Shown piece after piece: positions 26,682 through 35,628 of a DNA stretch of 64,000 nt (positions are counted from its first letter, which is position 1; each line of letters begins with the position of its first letter). The stretch covers positions 1-64,000 of the forward strand of contig CAJUDS010000011.1 of NCBI GenBank assembly GCA_910585345.1, written 5' to 3'. The notes beneath the pieces were generated by a model that worked only from the letters and a program-made list of their open reading frames with translations, had not been told where the DNA came from and searched no databases. The DNA is from an uncultured Lachnospiraceae bacterium. Lineage in GTDB: Bacteria > Bacillota > Clostridia > Lachnospirales > Lachnospiraceae. Both the position numbers and the translations under genes were made by a program.

Positions 26682-27161
26682 CTATAATACAAATTCCATC
26701 GGCGTATAACGGATTCCGTCCTGCTGCATTTCCAACCCCGTGTCCTGAAAGCCCAGTTTATGGTAAAATCCAATGCCATAGGGAGCGGCATTGACTGTCA
26801 CCCTGGACACGCCCACCTCCGTCAGCAGATAATTGCATAAATACCGCATCAAAGATCTCCCTACTCCTCTTCTGTGATATCTTTCATCCACAAACAAAAG
26901 GGAAACATGTCCGCTGCCACGGGCCGTAATCATGCCTATCATACGGTTCTCTTCCATGGCAACGATCAGTTCATAACTTCCCGCAAGAAACATGCGGTAT
27001 AACGTTGAATCGGTAATAAAATCCCGAAAGCTGTCCACACCCTCCTGCGTATAATCTGCCGCCTCGTATCTTAAAAAAGTCTTCCATGCCAGAGCCATCG
27101 CATCCTGCCATTCTCCCCGATATGCGGGCCTGATTTCCCATGGAGAATTCCTTTTTTCCAT
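26682..27161 (-). CDS. GNAT family N-acetyltransferase
   Basis: A 159-residue protein with the acetyl-CoA motif Y-H-R-R-G-V-G-R-S-L-M at about residue 92-102 following V-S-L-L-F-V-D-E-R, and the C-terminal G-F-Y-H-K-L-G-F-Q-D-T-G that closes the GNAT fold. Full length for the family. Substrate not predictable. It lies between an HD-GYP protein and D-lactate dehydrogenase with no clear operon. Confidence 0.9.
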   Translation of the reverse strand: MEKRNSPWEIRPAYRGEWQDAMALAWKTFLRYEAADYTQEGVDSFRDFITDSTLYRMFLAGSYELIVAMEENRMIGMITARGSGHVSLLFVDERYHRRGVGRSLMRYLCNYLLTEVGVSRVTVNAAPYGIGFYHKLGFQDTGLEMQQDGIRYTPMEFVL

Positions 27162-27222
27162 TATCTCATCTCCAACTGCTCTTTTTTATCATCATATCGG
27201 ATTTCCGTGTAAAATACAAGTG

Positions 27223-28212
27223 TCAGCCTCGTTCCGGCAAAACTTCGTTTACAAGTGGTTTCCCTGTTTCCAGCGCATAGGCGTTTTCTAATGTTACCTG
27301 TGTAATAGACTGGGTAGCTTCCTTCGTAAAGAATCCCATATGGGATGTAATAATGACATTGGGAAATGCCGTCAGCCTTACCAGATTCTCATCCTGCATA
27401 ATTTCATTGGAACGATCTTCATAAAACACGCCTTCCTCTTCTTCGTATACATCCAGTCCGACTCCTGCAAATTTTTTCTCCAGCAGTCCGTCTATCAGCG
27501 CCTCTGTGTCAATCAAAGCTCCTCTGGATGTATTTACGAGGTAAACGCCTTTTTTCATGAGAGAAATCGTCTTTTCGTTCACCAGATGTTTTGTGTCATC
27601 CGTCAGCGGGCAGTGCAGACTGATTACATCCGAACGTTTTACCAATTCTTCCAGAGACACATAATTCACGTCGAGAGAAGGGTTGGGATAAGGATCAAAC
27701 GCCAGAATTTCCATCTGGAATCCCTTCAAGATACGTATCATTGCCTGTCCGATCTTTCCGGTTCCCACAACTCCCGCTGTTTTCCTGTACAGGTCAGTCC
27801 CCATAAAACCGTTAATATTCATGTTAAAGTCTCTCGTTCGCGTATAAGCCTTATGCGTATAGCGATTGACCGTCAGTAGCAGCGCCATCGCAAATTCTGC
27901 CACCGCTTCCGGGGAATAACTCGGAACTCTCAGCACATGGATTCTGCCTTCCGCTGCTTTCAAATCCACATTATTAAACCCGGCGCAACGGAGCAGAATT
28001 CCCTTAATCCGCATTTCATGCAGGCGGTCTATCATAGCGGCATTTACATAATCGTTTACAAATATACAGATCGCATCATACCCTTTTGCCAGCGACACCG
28101 TTTCCTCATCACATCGCATCTCAACAAAATGAATTTCAAAACCATAGTCTTTGGCCATCGGTTCAAACCAATACCTGTCATACGGCTTCGTACTGTAAAA
28201 CATAATCTTCAT
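27223..28212 (-). CDS. D-lactate dehydrogenase (2-hydroxyacid dehydrogenase)
   Basis: A 329-residue NAD-dependent enzyme, full length, that reduces pyruvate to D-lactate or acts on related 2-hydroxyacids. The nucleotide fold has V-G-T-G-K-I-G-Q-A; catalytic Arg in N-T-S-R-G-A-L-I-D (with a further Arg-binding region L-R-C-A-G-F-N-N-V-D), catalytic Glu following G-L-D-V-Y-E-E-E and catalytic His in T-S-H-M-G-F-F-T. Start at 28212 follows AGAGG at eight bases; the longer frame has only a poly-lysine extension. TATACT lies upstream as a possible -10. Confidence 0.92.
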   Translation of the reverse strand: MKIMFYSTKPYDRYWFEPMAKDYGFEIHFVEMRCDEETVSLAKGYDAICIFVNDYVNAAMIDRLHEMRIKGILLRCAGFNNVDLKAAEGRIHVLRVPSYSPEAVAEFAMALLLTVNRYTHKAYTRTRDFNMNINGFMGTDLYRKTAGVVGTGKIGQAMIRILKGFQMEILAFDPYPNPSLDVNYVSLEELVKRSDVISLHCPLTDDTKHLVNEKTISLMKKGVYLVNTSRGALIDTEALIDGLLEKKFAGVGLDVYEEEEGVFYEDRSNEIMQDENLVRLTAFPNVIITSHMGFFTKEATQSITQVTLENAYALETGKPLVNEVLPERG

Positions 28213-28342
28213 AAATATACCTCTTTTCTTTTTTTCTTTCTTCATTTTCTATGCGGAAACTATTTTGTCCTTTTCTATAGTATACTGTAATCTCAGAAAA
28301 TCATGTAATAACAGTTCATTTCCAGCTTTCCTGTCTCATGCT

Positions 28343-30307
28343 TCAGCAAATTTCCGCACCGGCAGGCATATCCTTTTCCGGCGAAACAAGCGCCAGATTC
28401 CCGTCCGCGTCTTCCGCACACAAAAGCATACCTTCCGATACAACGCCCGCAAGAGTGGCGGGTTTCAGATTCACCAGCACCATTACCTTTTTACCTACCA
28501 TTTCTTCAGCAGTGTAATGCTGCTTAATGCCTGAGACAATTTGTTTTACCTGACTTCCGATTCTTACCTGCGAACAGAGCAGCTTTTTAGATTTTTTCAC
28601 TTCCTCACAGGCGATGATTTCCCCTACCTGAAACTGCAGTTTTGCAAAATCATCATATGAAATCTCCGGTTTTGCTTCCAAATCAATTCCCGCCTCCTGT
28701 GACGCCTCCTTTTCCTGGGCGGCGGCTTTTCTTTCCGCAAACATCGCGTCCGCTTTTTCCACCACTTCTTTAACATTTAATCTCGCAAAGAGAATTTCCG
28801 GTTTCTCCGTTACGTGATTGCCGGACGGATACTGCCCAAATGTATGCAGACTGTCAAAGCTCCGCAGAGATGTTTGTAACTGGTCTGCAATCTTCACTGC
28901 AGTCCCCGGCATAAACGGCTCCAAAAGCGACGCACCGATGACAATCCCTTCCACCAGATTGTAAAGTACGGTCGACAGCCTGTCTCTTCGCGCCTCATCC
29001 TTGGCAAGCACCCACGGCTCTGTCTCATCAATATATTTATTACACCGTTTGAAAACATTGAAAATTTCCGTAATTGCATCCGCTACCCGCAAACTTTCCA
29101 TTTTGGCGCTGACCCGGTCCACTGCGCCTGTCACTATAGCCTTTAACTGTGCGTCCACATCCTCAACCACGTTCTGATCAGATACGATTCCGCCAAAGTA
29201 CTGGTTGCTCATGGAAATGGTACGTTTTACCAGATTGCCAAGTATATTGGCCAGGTCGGAATTAAGTCGTTCTACCATCAGTTCCCATGAAATTACCCCG
29301 TCATTGTCAAACGGCATCTCATGAAGCACAAAATACCGCACTGCGTCCACGCCAAAAAAATCGGCCAGATCATCTGCATAGATCACATTTCCTTTTGATT
29401 TACTCATCTTGCCGTCGCCCTGCAGCAGCCACGGATGCCCGAATATCTGCCTGGGCAGCGGCTCACCCAACGCCATCAGGAAAATCGGCCAATAGATTGT
29501 ATGAAAGCGAATAATATCTTTGCCGATTAAATGCAGATCGGCAGGCCAGTATTTCGCATACTGCTGCGAGCTGTTTCCGTCACAGTCATAACCGATGCCT
29601 GTGATATAATTTGTCAACGCATCCAGCCATACATAAACAACATGCTTGTCGTCAAAGTCGACCGGTATGCCCCATTTAAAAGAACTCCTGGACACGCACA
29701 GATCCTGCAGACCGGGAAGCAGGAAATTGTTCATCATCTCATTTTTACGGGATACCGGCTGAATAAATTCCGGATGTGCATTAATATGTTCAATTAAGCG
29801 GTCCGCATACTTACTCATTTTGAAAAAATATGCTTCCTCTTTTGCAGGTTTCACCTCTCTGCCACAGTCAGGGCATTTTCCGTCTACAAGCTGGGATTCG
29901 GTCCAAAACGACTCGCAGGGTGTGCAATAAAGCCCCTCGTAAGCTCCTTTATAAATATCCCCCTGGTCATATAGCCGTCTGAAAATTTTCTGTACCTGCT
30001 TTTCATGATCCGGATCCGTCGTTCGAATAAACTTGTCATAAGAAGTATCCATCAAGTCCCACAATCCTTTGATGGTTCCTGCCACATTGTCTACAAATTC
30101 TTTCGGTGTTACGCCCAACTCTTCCGCCTTTAATTCTATTTTCTGACCATGCTCATCCGTCCCTGTCTGAAAAAATACATCATACCCTTCTTTTCTTTTA
30201 AAACGGGCAATACTGTCCGCCAGTATCGCTTCATAACAGTTGCCGATATGCGGTTTCCCGGAAGTATAGGCAATCGCCGTTGTAATGTAATATTTCCCTT
30301 TGCTCAT
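28343..30307 (-). CDS. metG: Methionyl-tRNA synthetase with C-terminal tRNA-binding domain
   Basis: A 654-residue class I synthetase. The HIGH element is P-H-I-G-N, the zinc module C-T-P-C-E-S-F / C-P-D-C, the KMSKS loop G-K-M-S-K-S-K-G-N. A C-terminal OB-fold tRNA-binding domain (about 550-654; F-Q-V-G-E-I-I-A-C-E) follows a linker, so the long dimeric form. The start at 30307 follows AGGAAG; the longer frame runs into the T-box terminator and is not translated. Preceded by a T-box leader. Confidence 0.96.
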   Translation of the reverse strand: MSKGKYYITTAIAYTSGKPHIGNCYEAILADSIARFKRKEGYDVFFQTGTDEHGQKIELKAEELGVTPKEFVDNVAGTIKGLWDLMDTSYDKFIRTTDPDHEKQVQKIFRRLYDQGDIYKGAYEGLYCTPCESFWTESQLVDGKCPDCGREVKPAKEEAYFFKMSKYADRLIEHINAHPEFIQPVSRKNEMMNNFLLPGLQDLCVSRSSFKWGIPVDFDDKHVVYVWLDALTNYITGIGYDCDGNSSQQYAKYWPADLHLIGKDIIRFHTIYWPIFLMALGEPLPRQIFGHPWLLQGDGKMSKSKGNVIYADDLADFFGVDAVRYFVLHEMPFDNDGVISWELMVERLNSDLANILGNLVKRTISMSNQYFGGIVSDQNVVEDVDAQLKAIVTGAVDRVSAKMESLRVADAITEIFNVFKRCNKYIDETEPWVLAKDEARRDRLSTVLYNLVEGIVIGASLLEPFMPGTAVKIADQLQTSLRSFDSLHTFGQYPSGNHVTEKPEILFARLNVKEVVEKADAMFAERKAAAQEKEASQEAGIDLEAKPEISYDDFAKLQFQVGEIIACEEVKKSKKLLCSQVRIGSQVKQIVSGIKQHYTAEEMVGKKVMVLVNLKPATLAGVVSEGMLLCAEDADGNLALVSPEKDMPAGAEIC

Positions 30308-30361
30308 TTCTTTCTTCCTTTCCATGATAGTTTGGCACGAAAAACGTCCTTTACAGAAACA

Positions 30362-30641
30362 AGAAAAACGCCCTCTCATCCTTAAGGATGAGAAGACGCA
30401 AAATACGTGTTACCACTTCTCTTCATCTGTTTCTCGCAAAACAGACCTCTGCGGGTACTTTCATACCCTGCCGCTATAACAGGCGGCGCCTGTCGCAGCC
30501 TTGCAAAGCCACAAGCTCTGTTCGGTGCGCTGCTCAGAAGCCATCTTCCGCATCCCGCCATCCTTTCCCTCTCAGCATAGAAACTGTCTGATTTCCATAG
30601 GAAACTCTCTGTAAAATGCAAGGACACTTACTCTCTTCGTC
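30362..30641 (-). ncRNA. T-box leader of metG
   Basis: Stem I begins near GACGAAGAGAGTAAG (30627-30641). The T-box consensus appears as AAGTGGTAACACG (about 30404-30416) with the UGGU bulge complementary to the ACCA end of tRNA-Met. The terminator stem CTCATCC-TTAA-GGATGAG (30375-30392) is followed by TTTTT. Candidate specifier AUG is at 30542-30544 (a second AUG at 30551-30553 cannot be excluded). Uncharged tRNA-Met would allow read-through into metG. Confidence 0.9.
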
Positions 30642-30709
30642 AATGCGTTTCTAGTATTGGCTGATTTTTAGAGTAACATACTCAAAAAGTATTGTCAATG
30701 CAAAGCGCT

Positions 30710-31360
30710 CTATCCTTCTGCCAGCGCCCTCACATTCGCCGCAATGTCCCCCTTAAAAACCGCGCTGCCTGCTACAATCACATTGGCGCCCGCCTCTTTT
30801 ACCACACAGACATTTTCCGCCGTAATGCCGCCGTCCACTTCCACAGCAGTGTCCAATCCATATCTCTCAAGCAGATCTCTCGTCTCACGGATCTTTTCTG
30901 TGGAGGACGGAATATATTTCTGACCGCCAAAGCCTGGTTCCACCGTCATAATTAATATCATATCCAGCTTTTGCACATATGGCTCCAATTCTGAAACCGG
31001 TGTGCCTGGCTTGATGGAAAGCCCTGCTTTACAACCAAGCGCATGTATCTTGTCTATCGTTTCCTCTACCCGGCCTTCTGCAGCCTCCAGATGAAACGTA
31101 AGCAAATCCGCTCCAATATCCGCAAATGTTTCTATATAACGGATTGGTTCCACAATCATCAGATGGACATCGAAAAACAAATCCGTATGTTTTCTGATCG
31201 ATGCAATCACCGGCATGCCAAAAGAGATGGACGGAACAAACAGCCCGTCCATCACATCAATATGGAGATACTTTGCATCCGATTTTTCTATTTCTTTGAT
31301 CTGTTTCCCTAAAACAGTAAAGTCCGCAGCCAGAATGGATGGTGAAATAATTGTCTCCAT
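30710..31360 (-). CDS. rpe: Ribulose-phosphate 3-epimerase
   Basis: A 216-residue TIM barrel interconverting ribulose-5-phosphate and xylulose-5-phosphate. Family motifs: S-I-L-A-A-D-F, D-V-M-D-G-L-F-V-P, V-H-L-M-I, M-T-V-E-P-G-F-G-G-Q and V-D-G-G-I-T, with the phosphate loop A-G-S-A-V-F. AAGGAG supports the start. It lies 15 bases after the transketolase C subunit gene, completing a route from arabinose into the pentose phosphate pathway. Confidence 0.97.
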   Translation of the reverse strand: METIISPSILAADFTVLGKQIKEIEKSDAKYLHIDVMDGLFVPSISFGMPVIASIRKHTDLFFDVHLMIVEPIRYIETFADIGADLLTFHLEAAEGRVEETIDKIHALGCKAGLSIKPGTPVSELEPYVQKLDMILIMTVEPGFGGQKYIPSSTEKIRETRDLLERYGLDTAVEVDGGITAENVCVVKEAGANVIVAGSAVFKGDIAANVRALAEG

Positions 31361-31375
31361 AACCCGCTCCTTATT

Positions 31376-32317
31376 TTACGAAACAAACGCTTTTACGCTT
31401 GCATAAACGCCTTTTCCGTCCAGTCCGTATTTTTCAAGCAGTCCGCCCGCTGTGCCGGATTCGCCAAACACATCGTTCATACCGATCTTCAGTACTTTTG
31501 TAGGAGCTTTTGCGCAGAGCGCGTCGCAGACTGCGCTTCCTAAACCGCCAATCACAGAATGCTCTTCCACTGTAACCACTTTGCCCGTCTTCTGTGCGGA
31601 AGCAAGAATCAGCTCTTCATCAAGCGGTTTAATCGTATGGATATTAATCACTTCCGCATCAATGCCATCTGCTGCCAGTTTTTCTGCAGCTTCCAGAGCG
31701 CCGGACACGCATGTACCTGTAGCAACAATCGTTACATCCCTGCCCTCTTTCAGGACAACGCCTTTTCCAATTTCAAATTTATAATCCGGCTTATCATTGA
31801 TTACCGGTACTGCTGCACGCCCAAACCGCAGATATACAGGCCCGTCATAATTGATTGCCGCCTCTACTGCAGCTTTTGCCTCTACATCATCGGAAGGCAC
31901 AATTACTGTCATACCCGGAATTGTCCGCATCAATGCGATATCCTCGTTGCACTGATGGGTGGCTCCATCTTCGCCTACCGTAATACCTGCGTGAGTAGCG
32001 CCAATCTTTACATTCAGATGCGGATAACCAATAGAATTTCTCACCTGCTCAAAGTTACGTCCTGCAGCAAACATTGCAAAAGAACTGATAAAAGGAATCT
32101 TGCCGCATGTTGCAAGTCCTGCTGCAATACCGGTCATATTGCACTCCGCAATACCGCAGTCGATATGACGATCCGGAAATGCTTTCTGAAATACTCCGGT
32201 TTTTGTCGCACCCGCCAGATCGGCATCCAGAACCACCAGATTCGGATATTTTGCCCCGCACTGCGCAAGCGCGTTTCCATAGCTCTCTCTTGTTGCGATT
32301 TTCTTTACATCAGCCAT
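31376..32317 (-). CDS. Transketolase, C-terminal subunit
   Basis: A 313-residue protein with the pyrimidine-binding domain (E-C-N-M-T-G-I-A-A-G-L, catalytic Glu) and the C-terminal domain (V-E-E-H-S-V-I-G-G-L-G-S-A-V). Together with the preceding gene it forms the split transketolase found in Clostridia and archaea. Translation is coupled to the N-terminal subunit gene: the stop TAA and start ATG overlap. Confidence 0.95.
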   Translation of the reverse strand: MADVKKIATRESYGNALAQCGAKYPNLVVLDADLAGATKTGVFQKAFPDRHIDCGIAECNMTGIAAGLATCGKIPFISSFAMFAAGRNFEQVRNSIGYPHLNVKIGATHAGITVGEDGATHQCNEDIALMRTIPGMTVIVPSDDVEAKAAVEAAINYDGPVYLRFGRAAVPVINDKPDYKFEIGKGVVLKEGRDVTIVATGTCVSGALEAAEKLAADGIDAEVINIHTIKPLDEELILASAQKTGKVVTVEEHSVIGGLGSAVCDALCAKAPTKVLKIGMNDVFGESGTAGGLLEKYGLDGKGVYASVKAFVS

Positions 32318-33156
32318 TAGTTTGCACCTCCCAGTTCTTTTCCGATTTTCTCAAGGTCTGCCATGGCGGTGGCATATTCTTCATCATTGGGCGCTTTTCC
32401 ATGCCATCCAGCGTTATTTTCCATAAAGGATACGCCTTTTCCTTTTACCGTCTTCATAATAATAGCTGTCGGTTGTCCTTTTGTCTCCCGTGCTTCTTTC
32501 ATTGCTGCTGCAATTTCATCCAGGTCATTGCCATTGATATTGATGGTATGGAAATTGAAGGCTTCAAACTTTTTGTCAATCGGATAAGGAGAACATACGT
32601 CTTCGATCTTACCGTCAATCTGAAGGCCGTTATTATCCACAATCACTACCAGATTGTCTAATTTTCTGTGTCCTGCAAACATGGCGGCCTCCCAGATCTG
32701 TCCTTCCTGGATCTCGCCGTCGCCGCAAAGACAATATACACGGTATTCTTTGCTGTCCATCTTTGCCGCTAAAGCCATACCCACTGCTGCAGACAAACCC
32801 TGCCCCAAAGAACCGCTGGACATATCAACGCCCGGCGTTTCCTGCATACATGGATGTCCCTGCAGATAAGAACCCAATTTACGCAATGTTTTCAAGTCCT
32901 CAACCGGAAAATATCCACGGTTCGCCAAAGTGGAATACAATCCGGGAGCAGTATGGCCCTTGGACAATACAAATCTGTCCCTGTCTTCCATCTTCGGATT
33001 TTTCGGGTCAACATTCATTTCTTCAAAATAAAGATACGTAAACATATCTGCCGCTGACAGGGAACCTCCCGGATGTCCCGCTTTTGCGCTATGTACTGCC
33101 GTTACGATACCTTTACGCACTTCATTAGCCGTTTTTGCTAATTCCAGTTTGTTCAT
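32317..33156 (-). CDS. Transketolase, N-terminal subunit
   Basis: A 279-residue TPP-binding half. A-K-A-G-H-P-G-G-S-L-S begins the active site and G-D-G-E-I-Q-E-G-Q-x-W-E-A with V-D-N-N-G-L-Q is the TPP motif. Start at 33156 follows GGAGG at eight bases. It follows araD after 117 bases that hold a hairpin (see the entry at 33240). Confidence 0.95.
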   Translation of the reverse strand: MNKLELAKTANEVRKGIVTAVHSAKAGHPGGSLSAADMFTYLYFEEMNVDPKNPKMEDRDRFVLSKGHTAPGLYSTLANRGYFPVEDLKTLRKLGSYLQGHPCMQETPGVDMSSGSLGQGLSAAVGMALAAKMDSKEYRVYCLCGDGEIQEGQIWEAAMFAGHRKLDNLVVIVDNNGLQIDGKIEDVCSPYPIDKKFEAFNFHTININGNDLDEIAAAMKEARETKGQPTAIIMKTVKGKGVSFMENNAGWHGKAPNDEEYATAMADLEKIGKELGGAN

Positions 33157-33239
33157 AACCTTGTCCTCCATCAATTCTATAATTTGCTACTTTTTACTGT
33201 AGCATATTCTGCACCTTGCGTCTATAAAATGCGGAAGAA

Positions 33240-33262
33240 CAGGGGCTTTATTTCTGCCCCTG
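33240..33262 (-). terminator. Hairpin between araD and transketolase
   Basis: CAGGGGC and GCCCCTG form a seven-pair stem followed by TTCTTCC on minus. Likely a weak terminator or processing site that lowers expression of the transketolase-rpe part. Confidence 0.5.
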
Positions 33263-33272
33263 CCTATTCTCC

Positions 33273-33965
33273 CTATTGCCCATAGTAAGCATTAGCGCCA
33301 TGTTTTCTAAAGTAATGCTTATCCTGCAGTTCCTGCGGCGCAGGCTTATTCTGCGGATTGATCATTTCACAGCGCGCCGCCATCTTGGCCACTTCATCCA
33401 GCACTACCGCATTGTGTACAGCCTCATGAGCGTCTTTGCCCCAGGTAAACGGGCCGTGATTTTTGCATAATACTGCCGGCATAGCCATAATATCAATGTT
33501 ATTTTCCCTGAAATGATTCACAATCAGCACGCCTGTGTTCTTTTCATAACCTGCGTCGATCTCTTCTTTGGTCAGATTCCTCACGCACGGTATCTCACCA
33601 TACATGTAATCCGCATGCGTCGTTCCATAACAGGGAATGCCTCTCCCCGCCTGTGCCCAGCTTGTAGCCCAGGAAGAGTGGGTATGTACGATACCGCCGA
33701 TTTCCGGAAATGCATTGTATAACTCCACATGCGTTGCAGTGTCCGAAGAAGGTTTATAATTTCCTTCCACCTTGTTTCCTTCCAGATCTACCACTACCAT
33801 ATCTTCCCATGTCAGTTTATCATACTCTACGCCGCTTGGCTTAATCACAAACAGACCCTTTTCCCTGTCGATGCCGCTGACATTCCCCCAGGTGAATGTA
33901 ACCAGTCCGTATTTTGGAAGCATCATATTGGCTTCATACACTTGTTTTTTCAATTCATCTAACAT
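33273..33965 (-). CDS. araD: L-ribulose-5-phosphate 4-epimerase
   Basis: A 230-residue class II aldolase-fold epimerase making D-xylulose-5-phosphate. Zinc ligands are the histidines in H-T-H-S-S-W and in N-H-G-P-F-T-W-G, and the T-H-A-D-Y segment supplies the catalytic Asp. Full length. It lies 33 bases after araB. Confidence 0.96.
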   Translation of the reverse strand: MLDELKKQVYEANMMLPKYGLVTFTWGNVSGIDREKGLFVIKPSGVEYDKLTWEDMVVVDLEGNKVEGNYKPSSDTATHVELYNAFPEIGGIVHTHSSWATSWAQAGRGIPCYGTTHADYMYGEIPCVRNLTKEEIDAGYEKNTGVLIVNHFRENNIDIMAMPAVLCKNHGPFTWGKDAHEAVHNAVVLDEVAKMAARCEMINPQNKPAPQELQDKHYFRKHGANAYYGQ

Positions 33966-33998
33966 GTTAAGGCTCCTCTTCTTTCTTTTTCCGCAATC

Positions 33999-35606
33999 CT
34001 ATTTCAAAAAATCAATCGCCGCTCTCTCAATCGGCAGCCCCTTCGTATAACGTTCAATAAAGGTGTCAAATCCCTCCACATCCGCCGGATCCGGCTCTAC
34101 ACGGCTGCCTTTTTCCCCGGCAAACACCGCTCTGTTCAGGAATGCATCCAGTTCCTCGCCGGATTCTTTGTGTATCATATAGGAAGCCAGCAGTGCAATA
34201 CCCCAGGCGCCGCCTTCTCCCGCTGTTTCCATCACGGAGACAGGCGTATTGATAGCAGCGGCAAGTATTTTCTGTCCTACGCCTTTTGTTTTAAATAATC
34301 CGCCATGACCTAATATCTCATCTACCTGAACGTCTTCTTCTTTAAACAGAATGTCCAGTCCGGTCTTTAATACGCCGAGAGAAGCAAACAGATTTACACG
34401 CATAAAGTTTGCAAGATTGAATTTCGCATTCGGCGTACGCACAAATAACGGTCTTCCTTCTTCCATTCCCACGATCGGTTCGCCCGAGAAATAATTGTAT
34501 GCCAGCAGGCCGCCGCAGTCCGCATCGCCCTCCATCGCTTTGTTATAAAGCGTGCCAAAGAGCTGGCTCATATCTACCTTAATACCGAAACTCTCCGCAA
34601 ATTCCTTAAAGATATTTACCCACGCATTCAGGTCGGACGTACAGTTGTTGCAGTGGGCCATTGCCACCAGATGTCCGTCCGGCGTCGTCACCAGGTCAAT
34701 CTCTTCATGTACTTTCGACAGCTCCTTTTCCAGTACGATCATGCCGAATACGCTCGTTCCTGCAGATACATTACCGGTCCGCACCGCCACACTGTTTGTC
34801 GCCGCCATGCCGGTACCTGCGTCGCCTTCCGGCGGACAGAGAGGAACGCCTGCTTTTAGTTCTCCCGAAGGATCCAAGAATTTTGCTCCTTCCTCCGTCA
34901 GCTTTCCTGCATTCTCTCCCGCTGTCAGCACTTGGGGAAGGATTTCTCCCAGCTTCCACGTAAATCCACAGGAAGCGGTCGCCTCATCAAACTGCGCGAT
35001 CATTTTTTCATTGAAACTGCCCGTGGCAATGTCAATCGGGAACATACCCGAAGCATCGCCTACGCCGAGTACCTTTTCCCCCGTTAGACGCCATTGGATA
35101 TATCCTGCCAGCGTTGTAAAAAACGCTACATCTTTCACATGCTCTTCTTTATTTAAAATTGCCTGGTATAAATGCGCAATACTCCATCTCTGGGGAATGT
35201 TGTAATCGAAAAGCGCCGTCAGTTTTTTGGAAGCCTCCTCCGTGATCGTATTTCTCCATGTGCGGAACGGCACCAGCAGTTTATCTTCTTTGTCAAATGC
35301 CATATAGCCATGCATCATGGCGCTGAAACCGATCGCACCAAGAGACTGGATGCCCACACCGTACTGCGCTTTCACATCCGCTGCGAGACTGCGGTAGCAG
35401 TCCTGCAGTCCTGCATGAATCTTATCCAGACTGTATGTCCAGATGCCATCCACATATTCATTCTCCCAGTCATAGCTGCCGGATGCGATTGGCGCATTAT
35501 CTTCTCCGATCAGCACTGCCTTGATACGGGTGGATCCAAACTCTATCCCAAGGACAGACTTTCCGTCCTCAATTAATTGTTTGATCGTATTTTTATCAAC
35601 ACTCAT
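33999..35606 (-). CDS. araB: L-ribulokinase, FGGY family
   Basis: A 535-residue sugar kinase. The phosphate-binding G-I-E-F-G-S-T-R and G-D-A-S-G-M-F (with acceptor-binding Asp), P-E-G-D-A-G-T-G-M and the ATP-side G-H-G-G-L-F-K-T-K fit the FGGY fold. It is of the Lachnospiraceae type, sometimes labelled xylulokinase; position between araA and araD argues for ribulokinase. AGGAGGG precedes the start, 22 bases after araA. Confidence 0.9.
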   Translation of the reverse strand: MSVDKNTIKQLIEDGKSVLGIEFGSTRIKAVLIGEDNAPIASGSYDWENEYVDGIWTYSLDKIHAGLQDCYRSLAADVKAQYGVGIQSLGAIGFSAMMHGYMAFDKEDKLLVPFRTWRNTITEEASKKLTALFDYNIPQRWSIAHLYQAILNKEEHVKDVAFFTTLAGYIQWRLTGEKVLGVGDASGMFPIDIATGSFNEKMIAQFDEATASCGFTWKLGEILPQVLTAGENAGKLTEEGAKFLDPSGELKAGVPLCPPEGDAGTGMAATNSVAVRTGNVSAGTSVFGMIVLEKELSKVHEEIDLVTTPDGHLVAMAHCNNCTSDLNAWVNIFKEFAESFGIKVDMSQLFGTLYNKAMEGDADCGGLLAYNYFSGEPIVGMEEGRPLFVRTPNAKFNLANFMRVNLFASLGVLKTGLDILFKEEDVQVDEILGHGGLFKTKGVGQKILAAAINTPVSVMETAGEGGAWGIALLASYMIHKESGEELDAFLNRAVFAGEKGSRVEPDPADVEGFDTFIERYTKGLPIERAAIDFLK

Positions 35607-35628
35607 TTAGAAACCCTCCTGTTCTTTT